Shown piece after piece: positions 33,306 to 39,829 of a stretch of DNA of 41,027 nt. Source of the DNA: Candidatus Bathyarchaeota archaeon (GTDB lineage Archaea; Thermoproteota; Bathyarchaeia; Bathyarchaeales; Bathyarchaeaceae); NCBI GenBank assembly GCA_020346825.1, contig CP070791.1:920463-961489 (forward strand). The letters run 5' to 3'. The notes beneath the pieces were generated by a model, which ran no database searches, was not told the origin of the DNA, and worked only from the letters and a program-made list of their open reading frames with translations. A program made the translations under genes and the position numbers. Positions within the stretch are counted from its first letter, which is position 1. Each line of letters starts with the position of its first letter.

Positions 33306-33319
33306 ATGCGTGCACGCAT
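33306..33319. repeat. Perfect 14-bp palindrome ATGCGTGCACGCAT
   Basis: Perfectly self-complementary and strictly alternating purine-pyrimidine. It lies in the gap between the S13 promoter and the small Cys-motif ORF. Confidence 0.65.
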
Positions 33320-33404
33320 GAATTATTCCTTGTCTTGGAACATTTTGTGGAGGGAACACTCCTTTTAGGGTTTCAAGTTCTGTTTATTAGATAAGTGTCA
33401 GAAA

Positions 33405-33638
33405 ATGCGAGTGCAGTCGTTGTTAAGAAGAACTTGGAACATGTTTTCTGGTCAACACGTCTGCGCGCATCAAAAAGAGACACCGCTGGCTAAACTCGGT
33501 GCGAAGAAAGGAAGAGGTTCTTCAAAGTGCCTTTATTTTTTTGGATATTTGACGAGTCTCTATAAGGAAATCCCTATCCCGCAAGAATGCCTAACTTGCA
33601 AAGAAATTTTGGAATGCAGAGACATATGGAGTACCTAA
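33405..33638 (+). CDS. Small protein with C-terminal Cys motif (IPQECLTCKEILEC)
   Basis: A 77-residue ORF I cannot name. The last 35 residues, SSKCLYFFGYLTSLYKEIPI followed by PQECLTCKEILECRD, have the look of a small metal-binding module (C-x(n)-FGYL-x(n)-IPxECLTC-x4-EC) that I associate with short archaeal proteins. The N-terminal 40 residues are less convincing, and they contain a GCGCGC stretch of the kind otherwise seen only in non-coding DNA. The true start may be the ATG at codon 13. It is divergent from S13. Likely real in its C-terminal half. Confidence 0.45.
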   Translation: MRVQSLLRRTWNMFSGQHVCAHQKETPLAKLGAKKGRGSSKCLYFFGYLTSLYKEIPIPQECLTCKEILECRDIWST

Positions 33639-33703
33639 TCTGGCGCACTTGAAGTTGACTGCAGGTATACCTGAAGACCAGTAAGCCAAATCAACAGGAG
33701 AAA

Positions 33704-33713
33704 GCGCGCGCAC
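33704..33713. repeat. Alternating purine-pyrimidine tract (GCGCGCGCAC)
   Basis: A strictly alternating 10-nt tract between two convergent genes, followed at 33738-33748 by a second one (ATGCATGCATG). Confidence 0.6.
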
Positions 33714-33748
33714 TGAAAAACTAACGTGTCAAGGCTAATGCATGCATG

Positions 33749-34114
33749 TTAGTTTTTTGTCCTCTTCTTCAACCATGTTGCCACTTGTCTTAGATATGGA
33801 ATCGAAGTCTGGTCAATAATTGGGACTTCCAGTGCGCCTATCTTTTTTATAGATTGATATTCAGGCATAGATGAAAACAATACTGAAGCTAGGTACATTG
33901 TGCCTTTCAACGCTTGTTCAATTATTGCGTCATTTTCTGGGTGATAAGGTATAGCAAGAAACACAATTCCTTCTGCCCAGTTTAATGCTACTGGGTGTCC
34001 AGATCTTGCCATCAATTCTACCCTTTTGAAGAACTCCGTATTAGAGAACTCTGCACACTCCAAAATGATGATCTTCCTAGTCGGCTGAAAAGTGATTTCA
34101 ATCTCATCTTCCAT
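33749..34114 (-). CDS. Hypothetical protein, 121 residues
   Basis: Not recognised. The protein looks soluble and alpha/beta. An N-terminal strand (RKIIILECAE) follows a short acidic start. The middle has VALNWAEGIVFLAIPYHPEN. Then comes a helix with small residues (LKGTMYLASVLFSSM), and a basic end (TWLKKRTKN). Balanced composition, a sensible ATG (34114) and no competing frame support a real gene. No Cys or His cluster, membrane segment or signal peptide is seen. It sits alone, in opposite orientation to the membrane protein at 34250. Confidence 0.6.
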   Translation of the reverse strand: MEDEIEITFQPTRKIIILECAEFSNTEFFKRVELMARSGHPVALNWAEGIVFLAIPYHPENDAIIEQALKGTMYLASVLFSSMPEYQSIKKIGALEVPIIDQTSIPYLRQVATWLKKRTKN

Positions 34115-34249
34115 TCCAATATCCCTCAGTTACATGTATGGTAGGTTATCCTTCTGATCTTACAACTCTAACAGTTGCTTTCTTAAATCTTTAGTACACC
34201 TTGAACTGTAGTGACTGTGAGGATTAGAAGGAGAAAGGAGGTGGTATCT

Positions 34250-34522
34250 TTGAGGTTAAGGAAGTGTGCGATGAAACGTGAAGAGATAGTGAATTCTGGT
34301 GGTGCACATTGCGATGGAGGATTTGTTTTCTGGGTACTCGGATTAACATTCGCTACTTTGGGAGTTGCTAGTGATGCTATGAACATCAGTCTAGTCTTAG
34401 AATCAACATCTTGGTTATTACTGTCAATCGTATTTTGTTTATCAGGCATAGCTAGTTGGATGGCTTGGATGCTAGCTGTGCACCTAGATGCTATCAAAGG
34501 AAAAAGCAAAAAAGGGGAGTAA
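34250..34522 (+). CDS. Small membrane protein with two TM segments
   Basis: About 90 residues, function unknown. Two hydrophobic helices, FVFWVLGLTFATLGVASDAM and SWLLLSIVFCLSGIASWMAW, are separated by a short polar loop. The basic C-terminus HLDAIKGKSKKGE should be cytoplasmic. TTG at 34250 is preferred: GGAGGTG ends 6 nt before it. The frame is open back to GTG 34211, and ATG 34271 is a further option. A TATA-like CTTAAATCTTTA at 34183-34194 and a T run after the stop frame it as a single-gene unit. Confidence 0.6.
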   Translation: MRLRKCAMKREEIVNSGGAHCDGGFVFWVLGLTFATLGVASDAMNISLVLESTSWLLLSIVFCLSGIASWMAWMLAVHLDAIKGKSKKGE

Positions 34523-34856
34523 GTATACCCTCTCTTTTTTCTGTTCTCGCTAACAAACAATCAAAAACCAGTAGAATGCATGTGGTGTTAACTCTTTTAC
34601 AAGTAATAGAAACGTGAAGGATGGGGTACTAGTCTCTTTTCTCTGATTTTGGTCTTCCTATCCATCTTGGGGTTCTATTCATGTATTCTCTATAGGTATC
34701 TCCATACTTCTCGAGAAGAATGCGTTCTTCCCCAGGCGCGCGCGCGCGCAAGCGTGAAAAGAGCTTCTTTCCTTAAGATACATATAATTATTCGTTTTCG
34801 ATAGATTAAAATCTATGATGTTTTCTTTCTTGATGTCGATTGGACAGAAAATGTGA
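34523..34856. other. 334-nt intergenic region with terminator, palindrome, GC repeat and TATA-like box
   Basis: No gene seen. In order: a T-rich terminator for the membrane protein (CTCTCTTTTTTC near 34531-34542); an ATGCATGTG tract (34576-34584); the perfect palindrome CTTCTCGAGAAG (34707-34718); (GC)7 at 34736-34749; and a TATA-like TACATATAATTA near 34779-34790 facing the SerK-like gene. Confidence 0.5.
34736..34749. repeat. (GC)7 dinucleotide repeat
   Basis: Fourteen bases of perfect GC alternation, the longest in the window and a classical Z-DNA-prone sequence. It lies about 30 nt upstream of a TATA-like element. Confidence 0.75.
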
Positions 34857-35729
34857 GTGCGTATCGTCATGGTCAAAGAAGCCTTTCCCATAATTCATCC
34901 CAAAATCAAACTTGAAATAAAGCTGGAAAAGGTGGAAAACCTACACATCCACGAGGAGGTAATACCGCATATCCTTCACAAACTCACTGAGGACATAAGA
35001 GCAGATAACCTCTTTAAGCATCCAGTAATAGTGGATTCAAAAACGCTTGTTGTGCTCGACGGAATGCATCGAGTCGCCGCAACCAAAAACCTTGGATGTC
35101 GCTTCATACCAGTCTGTCTGGTTGAATATGACAATCCTCATATAAAGGTAGGTTGTTGGTGTCGCGTGATAAATCACTCTTCGAACCTTAAGAAACTCGT
35201 GAGGTCCATTAGAGAAACAGGATATGTCGTTGAAGAATGTCAAGGAGAGAAAGCTCGCAAACTGGTTAATGAAAGAAAAGCAATAGCGGCAATCATGGCA
35301 TCCTCCAAATGTTTTGCTGTGTACGGACCTCAAAAGAACATCAGAGAAATCTACGAAGCGATAAAGCAAATAGAACTGAAACTCGGATCTCACGGGTATT
35401 CGATAAGTTATGACACGGAAAGTGACGCTCAAAAAAAAGTGTCATCAGGAAACACTCTTTCCATGCTTATGGCGCCTAGTGTCTCGAAAAAGGATGTAGT
35501 AGAAGTGGCGTTGAAGAGAGAAGTTTTCGCCCACAAAACAACACGTCACGTAATCCCTGTACGTCCCCTCTTTGTGAATGTTCCCCTCGAAATGCTGAAG
35601 GGCACATTAACCCTCAAGAAAGTCAACGAAATTCTAGTGGAAAATCTGACCAAAAAACAGATTACGCGCCTTCCTCCAGGCCAAATCATAGATCGCCGTT
35701 ATGAGGAAGAACTTTACGTCTTCGAATGA
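34857..35729 (+). CDS. ParB/SerK-like protein (possible free-serine kinase family)
   Basis: A 290-residue protein with a ParB-type core at residues ~40-95. HPVIVDSKTLVVLDGMHRVA followed by CRFIPVCLVEYDNPHIKVG resembles the ParB N-terminal/SerK family, which includes the ADP-dependent serine kinase of Thermococcus. The family's DGxHR element is DGMHR here. There is no ParB helix-turn-helix region, so a chromosome-partition role is unlikely. The C-terminal ~190 residues have mixed alpha/beta character and a segment with repeated basic residues (LTKKQITRLPPGQIIDRRYE). GTG 34857 is the first start; ATG 34869 is equally possible. Convergent with trmO. Confidence 0.62.
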   Translation: MRIVMVKEAFPIIHPKIKLEIKLEKVENLHIHEEVIPHILHKLTEDIRADNLFKHPVIVDSKTLVVLDGMHRVAATKNLGCRFIPVCLVEYDNPHIKVGCWCRVINHSSNLKKLVRSIRETGYVVEECQGEKARKLVNERKAIAAIMASSKCFAVYGPQKNIREIYEAIKQIELKLGSHGYSISYDTESDAQKKVSSGNTLSMLMAPSVSKKDVVEVALKREVFAHKTTRHVIPVRPLFVNVPLEMLKGTLTLKKVNEILVENLTKKQITRLPPGQIIDRRYEEELYVFE

Positions 35730-35735
35730 ACCACA

Positions 35736-36164
35736 TTAGGTTGGAGGCCTCCTTGTTGTCCATTCTGGAACATGTGCCTCTGAAATCGAATCCAGTCTTG
35801 GAATGTACGGTTTTATGTCAATTATCGGAGAATTCTGAAGCGCGTCTAACCCCTTCAAAGTTAGAATGCATCCTTTTTTTTCCAGAAGTTCGGTGACACA
35901 GAGCCCAACAGGGTTTGGTCGACTAGGACTTCTTGACGCAAAAACGCCAACCTCCGGAGCACTTGGATGCCTTCTAGGAACAACTTTTAGGACGCTACGC
36001 TCCTTTTCGTTGTCCCGCACATGAAACCAATATACAATGATGACATAAGAAAAATCGTCGAGATGTTGTAGACCTCTGCAAAATTCTGGAAAAACTTTTA
36101 CCTTCGATAACTCGCCTGCACTCTCAACCCTGCCAATGAATTTGAGTTGGCCTTCTTTGACCAT
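35736..36164 (-). CDS. trmO: TrmO-like tRNA m6t6A37 methyltransferase (UPF0066/YaeB family)
   Basis: N6-methylates threonylcarbamoyladenosine at position 37 of tRNAs reading ACY codons. The all-beta family's signature is clear: GLQHLDDFSYVIIVYWFH near residue 30, FASRSPSRPNPVGLCVTELL near 75, and LKGLDALQNSPIIDIKPYIP near 102. The length of 142 aa is short but complete for archaeal members, which lack the bacterial C-terminal extension. The ATG at 36164 has GGAGAGG upstream. The gene is divergent from the glycosyltransferase. Confidence 0.85.
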   Translation of the reverse strand: MVKEGQLKFIGRVESAGELSKVKVFPEFCRGLQHLDDFSYVIIVYWFHVRDNEKERSVLKVVPRRHPSAPEVGVFASRSPSRPNPVGLCVTELLEKKGCILTLKGLDALQNSPIIDIKPYIPRLDSISEAHVPEWTTRRPPT

Positions 36165-36299
36165 TTAAGCCTCTCCAACAACATAATATCAAACACGCTG
36201 AAAAAGGAGTTGCCCTTGTCATGCGAGCAAGCTGCTTGCCATGAATCTTGACCAAACATACAAAACTGATAAAAACCCATTGGCTTCTTACTAGGATTT
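36165..36299. promoter_or_regulatory. Divergent promoter region with inverted repeat, trmO / glycosyltransferase
   Basis: A minus-strand TATA-like TTTGATATTATG (36181-36192) serves trmO. Plus-strand GATAAAAAC near 36269-36277 serves the glycosyltransferase, probably leaderless. Between them, GCAAGC-T-GCTTGC (36227-36239) is flanked by TCATG and CATGA (36219-36244). Confidence 0.45.
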
Positions 36300-37193
36300 A
36301 TGCAAAGCCCTATCTTTTCAGTGATAACAACAGGAAAGGGAGAAAAAGACAGGAAGGCCCTTGAAGAAGCGTTTGGCAACTGGGAAATCGCAAAAAAGGT
36401 TTTCGAAGGAGAAAGTGGGAAGAGCAAAGCAATCGAATTCATAGTTGTCGATGCCGGAGAAAACGCGGAATTTCCCGAAATAAAAGACTCGACAACGATT
36501 TCTCCAAAAGAATATGACACGTATAGAAGCGGACTTTGGAACTCTGGGGTCATCAAATATTCATGGTGGGACTCTCCCGCAATAGGACGAAATCTGGGTT
36601 TTAGGCATGCAAAAGGACGAATAATCGTCTTTCACGACATCGACTCTCTTTTTTCCACAGGAACCGAAATTGATGATGACTACTTGTTCTCTGAACTAGA
36701 TGAATATGATAATTATTTCAAAATGATGTATTACGCATTTAGAAGGAAAGACGTTGTTGCTACGGTTCCGTCTTTGAGACCGCGAGATCGTCTTAATTTG
36801 GGAAGAAGATTCGGAATTATGGGATTAAACTTCCTGACTCGCCTTTCCCTCAAATTTCCAACAATCAAAATATATGGCATCCCGGTAGTTGGACCAAGCG
36901 TTCCCGGATGCAGCATAGCCCTGTCATCCGATGTTGTCCGCAAAATGTCAAATAATGGAAGTGGACCCTACGATCCCGAGTTGGGAGTCGCAGAAGATCA
37001 AAAAATCTCAAGGTTAACAGCAACATTTGGACGGGTTTCCTACGAAAAAAAGGCGGGGGTCTTCACGAGAACTCAGAACAGGGTTAGCGGCGGTTTTGAC
37101 ATTGCGAAGTCTCTGGGATACGCGTTTAAAGGAGCGACCTATTACATGTTTCCTGATCTCTTCAAGTACCACAGACACTCCCTAACCATCTGA
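36300..37193 (+). CDS. Glycosyltransferase, GT-A fold (family 2-like), soluble
   Basis: A 297-aa family 2-like glycosyltransferase. The N-terminal strand SPIFSVITTGKGEKDRK opens the nucleotide-binding half. AIGRNLGFRHAKGRIIVFHD with IDS near residues 99-120 holds the DxD-like metal motif (DIDS). GVAEDQKISR near 229 fits the catalytic ED. No membrane helix is present, so it would act in the cytoplasm or at the membrane surface. The sugar and acceptor are unknown. It starts with an ATG 9 nt after an AT-rich stretch, suggesting a leaderless mRNA. Confidence 0.75.
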   Translation: MQSPIFSVITTGKGEKDRKALEEAFGNWEIAKKVFEGESGKSKAIEFIVVDAGENAEFPEIKDSTTISPKEYDTYRSGLWNSGVIKYSWWDSPAIGRNLGFRHAKGRIIVFHDIDSLFSTGTEIDDDYLFSELDEYDNYFKMMYYAFRRKDVVATVPSLRPRDRLNLGRRFGIMGLNFLTRLSLKFPTIKIYGIPVVGPSVPGCSIALSSDVVRKMSNNGSGPYDPELGVAEDQKISRLTATFGRVSYEKKAGVFTRTQNRVSGGFDIAKSLGYAFKGATYYMFPDLFKYHRHSLTI

Positions 37194-37256
37194 CGGATGG
37201 TTCACACAAGAAACAATTATTATTCTTGCAACTATTTCTTCAGCTATGCAGTGGAT

Positions 37257-37266
37257 TATAAATACT
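37257..37266 (+). promoter_or_regulatory. TATA-like box for the zinc-ribbon membrane protein
   Basis: TTATAAATAC about 40-50 nt before ATG 37307. It predicts a leader of roughly 15-20 nt with AGGTG inside it. Confidence 0.5.
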
Positions 37267-37306
37267 CAGTTGAATCAAATGACTTAGATGAATTTAGGTG
37301 AAAAAG

Positions 37307-37669
37307 ATGCCTTATTGCCCGAAATGTGGTGCAGAAGTTAGCGAAGAAATGAGATTTTGCACAAAATGCGGTGCAACCCTAGGGCTCCTATCTCCACGAG
37401 AGCTGAGGGAAAAGGAGGAAAAACATGAGAAACGGGAGAAATCCGAAAAGGTGGAGAAACATGAAAAAGGAGAGTATGGTTACCTCGGCCCGTTGATAGG
37501 TGGTCTAGTCTTGGTAGTTATGGGTTTAATGGCTTATCTACATGCAATTAGTCCTACATATGCTCGCAGCTGGGGGGCCGTCCTTCTCATAGTAGTTGGG
37601 GTAATTATCGTTGTCGTTGCGATTAATGCCGCGAAGACTGCTGCTAAGCGAAGTCCCAAGCCTCCATAG
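37307..37669 (+). CDS. Zinc-ribbon membrane protein
   Basis: 120 residues. The N-terminal zinc ribbon is YCPKCGAEVSEEMRFCTKCG (C-x2-C ... C-x2-C). Next comes a highly charged Lys/Glu linker with repeated EKxEK units (residues ~35-60). Two membrane helices follow at about 64-83 and 92-110, then a basic tail ending SPKPP. Such zinc-ribbon plus TM proteins are common in archaea and remain uncharacterised. ATG 37307 is preferred over GTG 37298, because AGGTG lies 6 nt upstream. It ends 9 nt before the convergent GH3-like gene. Confidence 0.75.
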   Translation: MPYCPKCGAEVSEEMRFCTKCGATLGLLSPRELREKEEKHEKREKSEKVEKHEKGEYGYLGPLIGGLVLVVMGLMAYLHAISPTYARSWGAVLLIVVGVIIVVVAINAAKTAAKRSPKPP

Positions 37670-37678
37670 TCTTCGGCT

Positions 37679-38818
37679 CTAGAGAAACCATCCTAATAGA
37701 AGTCTGTACAGCTTGTGCTCTAGGATGGTTAAGGTTTTGGCTCTTCCGAAGACGCGGAAATAATTGTGTCCCATGGCTTCAATCATATCTCCGATGTCGT
37801 ATCTGGGAAAAAGACAAGATGAGATGATGAGTCTCCCCCATTCGCCTCTCTTGAGTTCATAGAGCATTTTCATGTCTTTGCTCGTTTCCACCTCGAAATA
37901 ATACTTGTCATAGTTTGGAGTGATGTAAGGCAAATCATCGAGTTGTTGCGCGAAGACACCCTCAGTAGCACTATACATTTCAACTATTGGAATCTCGCCG
38001 AAGTGTTTTCTGAGGATGGGGCCATACTTGAATTGTATCTTTCGGACACTAGTACATATTAGTGCGCGAAATTTCCACAGTTCCTTGGGTTCTCTTCCAT
38101 ACCTCTTCTTAAGGTATCTGCCGAAGGACAAGATAACTGGAGTAACGCCTATGGCAGCAACTACCGGCTCATTTAATGCCCGCTCATGAACAAGGTCAAA
38201 CCTCCTTTCCCAATCTGGTTTTGTGATTCCAGGGCCGAGAGCATCAATCTCTTCCTGTCGTGGTAGGAGACTAACTTGATTCAAAATAGGGTTGAGTTTT
38301 GCGTAGGTTCCTGAACTGTATCCGTAAGTAATCTTACATCCATCTGAGTCTATTGTGGACACCATTGAAGGGAAGTTGAGGTTTAACATCTTCCCAGTTA
38401 AAATCTCCAAGTCATCTTTTCTTAAGGCGTGGTTGACAAGTGCCCGAGCCCCACAGACAAAGATTTGCTCAATGTGCGTCTTCGTGACAGGGAAAACTTT
38501 GGCTTGACCAGTAGAGCCTCGCGTCATAACCCAGCATACCGGTGGTTCAGACAGGATAATTGTCTCGTTACCTCTTTGAACTTCTTCAAAGTATGGAACT
38601 AGTCCTTTGTAATTCACCTTTGGGAAGTTCTTACGAAAATCAGCAGCTCCTTCGACGTTGAAGGCACCATGGTTCTTTCCGTATAGGGTCTTTGCATACC
38701 CTTCAACTAGATTCTTTAGAACTTTCTGTTGTGCTTCAGCTGGATTCTGCAAGGCTTCATACCAAGGACTAACTATTTCCTGCAAGAAGCTTGCGCCAGT
38801 TCTCGCTGATAGGTTCAT
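37679..38818 (-). CDS. GH3-like adenylate-forming protein lacking the C-terminal subdomain
   Basis: Member of the ANL/GH3 acyl-adenylating superfamily, 379 aa. The phosphate-binding loop is MTRGSTGQAKVFPVT near residue 107. The adenine-binding motif reads MYSATEGVFAQQ near 282. The hinge region is FPRYDIGDMIEAMG near 341, followed by VFGRAKTLTIL. The protein stops about 15 residues later, where GH3 enzymes go on with a lid-like subdomain of over 100 residues. The neighbouring gene leaves no room for it. It may adenylate a carboxylate without completing amide or thioester transfer, or need a partner. The substrate is unknown. Divergent from the FAH-family gene, with a shared palindrome between them. 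Confidence 0.72.
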   Translation of the reverse strand: MNLSARTGASFLQEIVSPWYEALQNPAEAQQKVLKNLVEGYAKTLYGKNHGAFNVEGAADFRKNFPKVNYKGLVPYFEEVQRGNETIILSEPPVCWVMTRGSTGQAKVFPVTKTHIEQIFVCGARALVNHALRKDDLEILTGKMLNLNFPSMVSTIDSDGCKITYGYSSGTYAKLNPILNQVSLLPRQEEIDALGPGITKPDWERRFDLVHERALNEPVVAAIGVTPVILSFGRYLKKRYGREPKELWKFRALICTSVRKIQFKYGPILRKHFGEIPIVEMYSATEGVFAQQLDDLPYITPNYDKYYFEVETSKDMKMLYELKRGEWGRLIISSCLFPRYDIGDMIEAMGHNYFRVFGRAKTLTILEHKLYRLLLGWFL

Positions 38819-38849
38819 AAATAGTCACAGAGAGAGGGTGATCAGAGCC

Positions 38850-38863
38850 TAGTTTCGAAACTA
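38850..38863. promoter_or_regulatory. Perfect 14-bp palindrome in the GH3-like/FAH divergent promoter
   Basis: TAGTTTCGAAACTA is fully self-complementary. It lies 31 nt before the GH3-like ATG and 58 nt before the FAH start, next to the TATA-like CCTTAAAACTATTA (38866-38879). A good candidate operator for a dimeric regulator. Confidence 0.55.
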
Positions 38864-38921
38864 ATCCTTAAAACTATTATGACCTGTAGTAAATACCTAC
38901 GCGGGTGGGAGGTGCAAGACC

Positions 38922-39815
38922 TTGAGGTTTGTTCGTTATCTTCACTTAGGTGTTGAATCGTTTGGTCTCCGTGTTGGTGACGAAGTCACTGATCTTCAGA
39001 CTCTGGCCAGTGGGATCCTAGAGACTTCATTTCCATCCACCATGGAAGAATTGATAGGACTCGGTGAAGAAGGCACGCGAACGGTGGAACTATTGGTACG
39101 TGATTCCACAAGAATTGAAAAAAGAAATGCAGCTCTGAAGATTGTGAATACACCCTTGCTAGCCCCAGTATCTTCTCCTCCCAAGATTATCTGTCTAGGC
39201 TTGAACTACAGAGACCACGCAGAAGAGATTGGAACTGACCTACCTGACGAACCGATAATTTTCATGAAACCTAGAACAGCTATCGTCGGTCCAGATGAAC
39301 CCATAATTCAACCAAAATTCGTGAAGGAACTAGACTATGAGGCAGAACTAGCCATTATAATAGGGAAAAAAGGCAAAAACATCCCAGTTTTGGAGGCCAA
39401 GAAATACGTTTTTGGATATACTGCCTTCAACGACGTCTCCGCCCGTGAAATTCAATTCAAGGATAGACAGTGGACGAGAGGCAAGAGCTTCGACACCTTT
39501 GCACCAATCGGACCCTGCATCACAACTCCTGACCAGATTGGAGACGTTGGCAACCTAAGAATTCGCACCAGAGTAAACAGGGGATTAAGGCAAGATTCCT
39601 CAACGAAAAACATGGTTTTCAACGTTCACGAAGTGGTACATCACATAAGCCGTGTTATGACACTGGAACCCTGCGACGTAATCGCTACTGGAACGCCTGC
39701 AGGAGTTGCAGTGTTCATGAAGCCCACGCCAAAATTTCTCTTACCCGGTGATCTGGTTGAGGTAGAAATAGAGAATATCGGGACTCTTAGAAACAAAGTG
39801 GCAAGAGGGGCATGA
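38922..39815 (+). CDS. Fumarylacetoacetate hydrolase (FAH) family protein
   Basis: FAH-fold enzyme acting on diketo or enol carboxylic acids (fumarylacetoacetase, HpcE-type isomerase/decarboxylase or acylpyruvase). The core is ICLGLNYRDHAEEIG near residue 90, then FMKPRTAIVG, and the metal ligands in ELDYEAELAIIIGK near 137. GYTAFNDVSAREIQ and TGTPAGVAVFMKP complete it. 297 aa, full length. The start is TTG 38922 with GGAGGTG 7 nt before it. The substrate cannot be told from sequence. The divergent GH3-like adenylating gene hints at linked carboxylic acid metabolism. Confidence 0.85.
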   Translation: MRFVRYLHLGVESFGLRVGDEVTDLQTLASGILETSFPSTMEELIGLGEEGTRTVELLVRDSTRIEKRNAALKIVNTPLLAPVSSPPKIICLGLNYRDHAEEIGTDLPDEPIIFMKPRTAIVGPDEPIIQPKFVKELDYEAELAIIIGKKGKNIPVLEAKKYVFGYTAFNDVSAREIQFKDRQWTRGKSFDTFAPIGPCITTPDQIGDVGNLRIRTRVNRGLRQDSSTKNMVFNVHEVVHHISRVMTLEPCDVIATGTPAGVAVFMKPTPKFLLPGDLVEVEIENIGTLRNKVARGA

Positions 39816-39829
39816 TAAGCGTATAGTTT

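Larger units (their letters stand above)
33053..33404. other. Non-coding region upstream of S13 with hairpin and palindromes
   Basis: No convincing gene. It holds the S13 promoter and a hairpin at 33137-33158 (GATGAAGAC-AAAA-GTCTTCGTC, nine pairs counting one G-T). It also has an alternating TACATGCATGCG tract (33257-33268) and a perfect 14-bp palindrome ATGCGTGCACGCAT (33306-33319). A 36-codon ORF starting at the ATG within the hairpin is possible but unsupported. Confidence 0.5.

Noticed and set aside
34183..34560. Minus-strand 125-codon ORF opposite the two-TM protein
   Set aside because: The plus-strand frame has clear membrane helices, a strong GGAGGTG and a T-rich end. The minus-strand frame is its mirror.
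34679..34891. Minus-strand 70-codon ORF crossing the (GC)7 tract
   Set aside because: The GC repeat is read as an Ala-Arg run, it overlaps the SerK-like start on the other strand, and it has no ribosome binding site.
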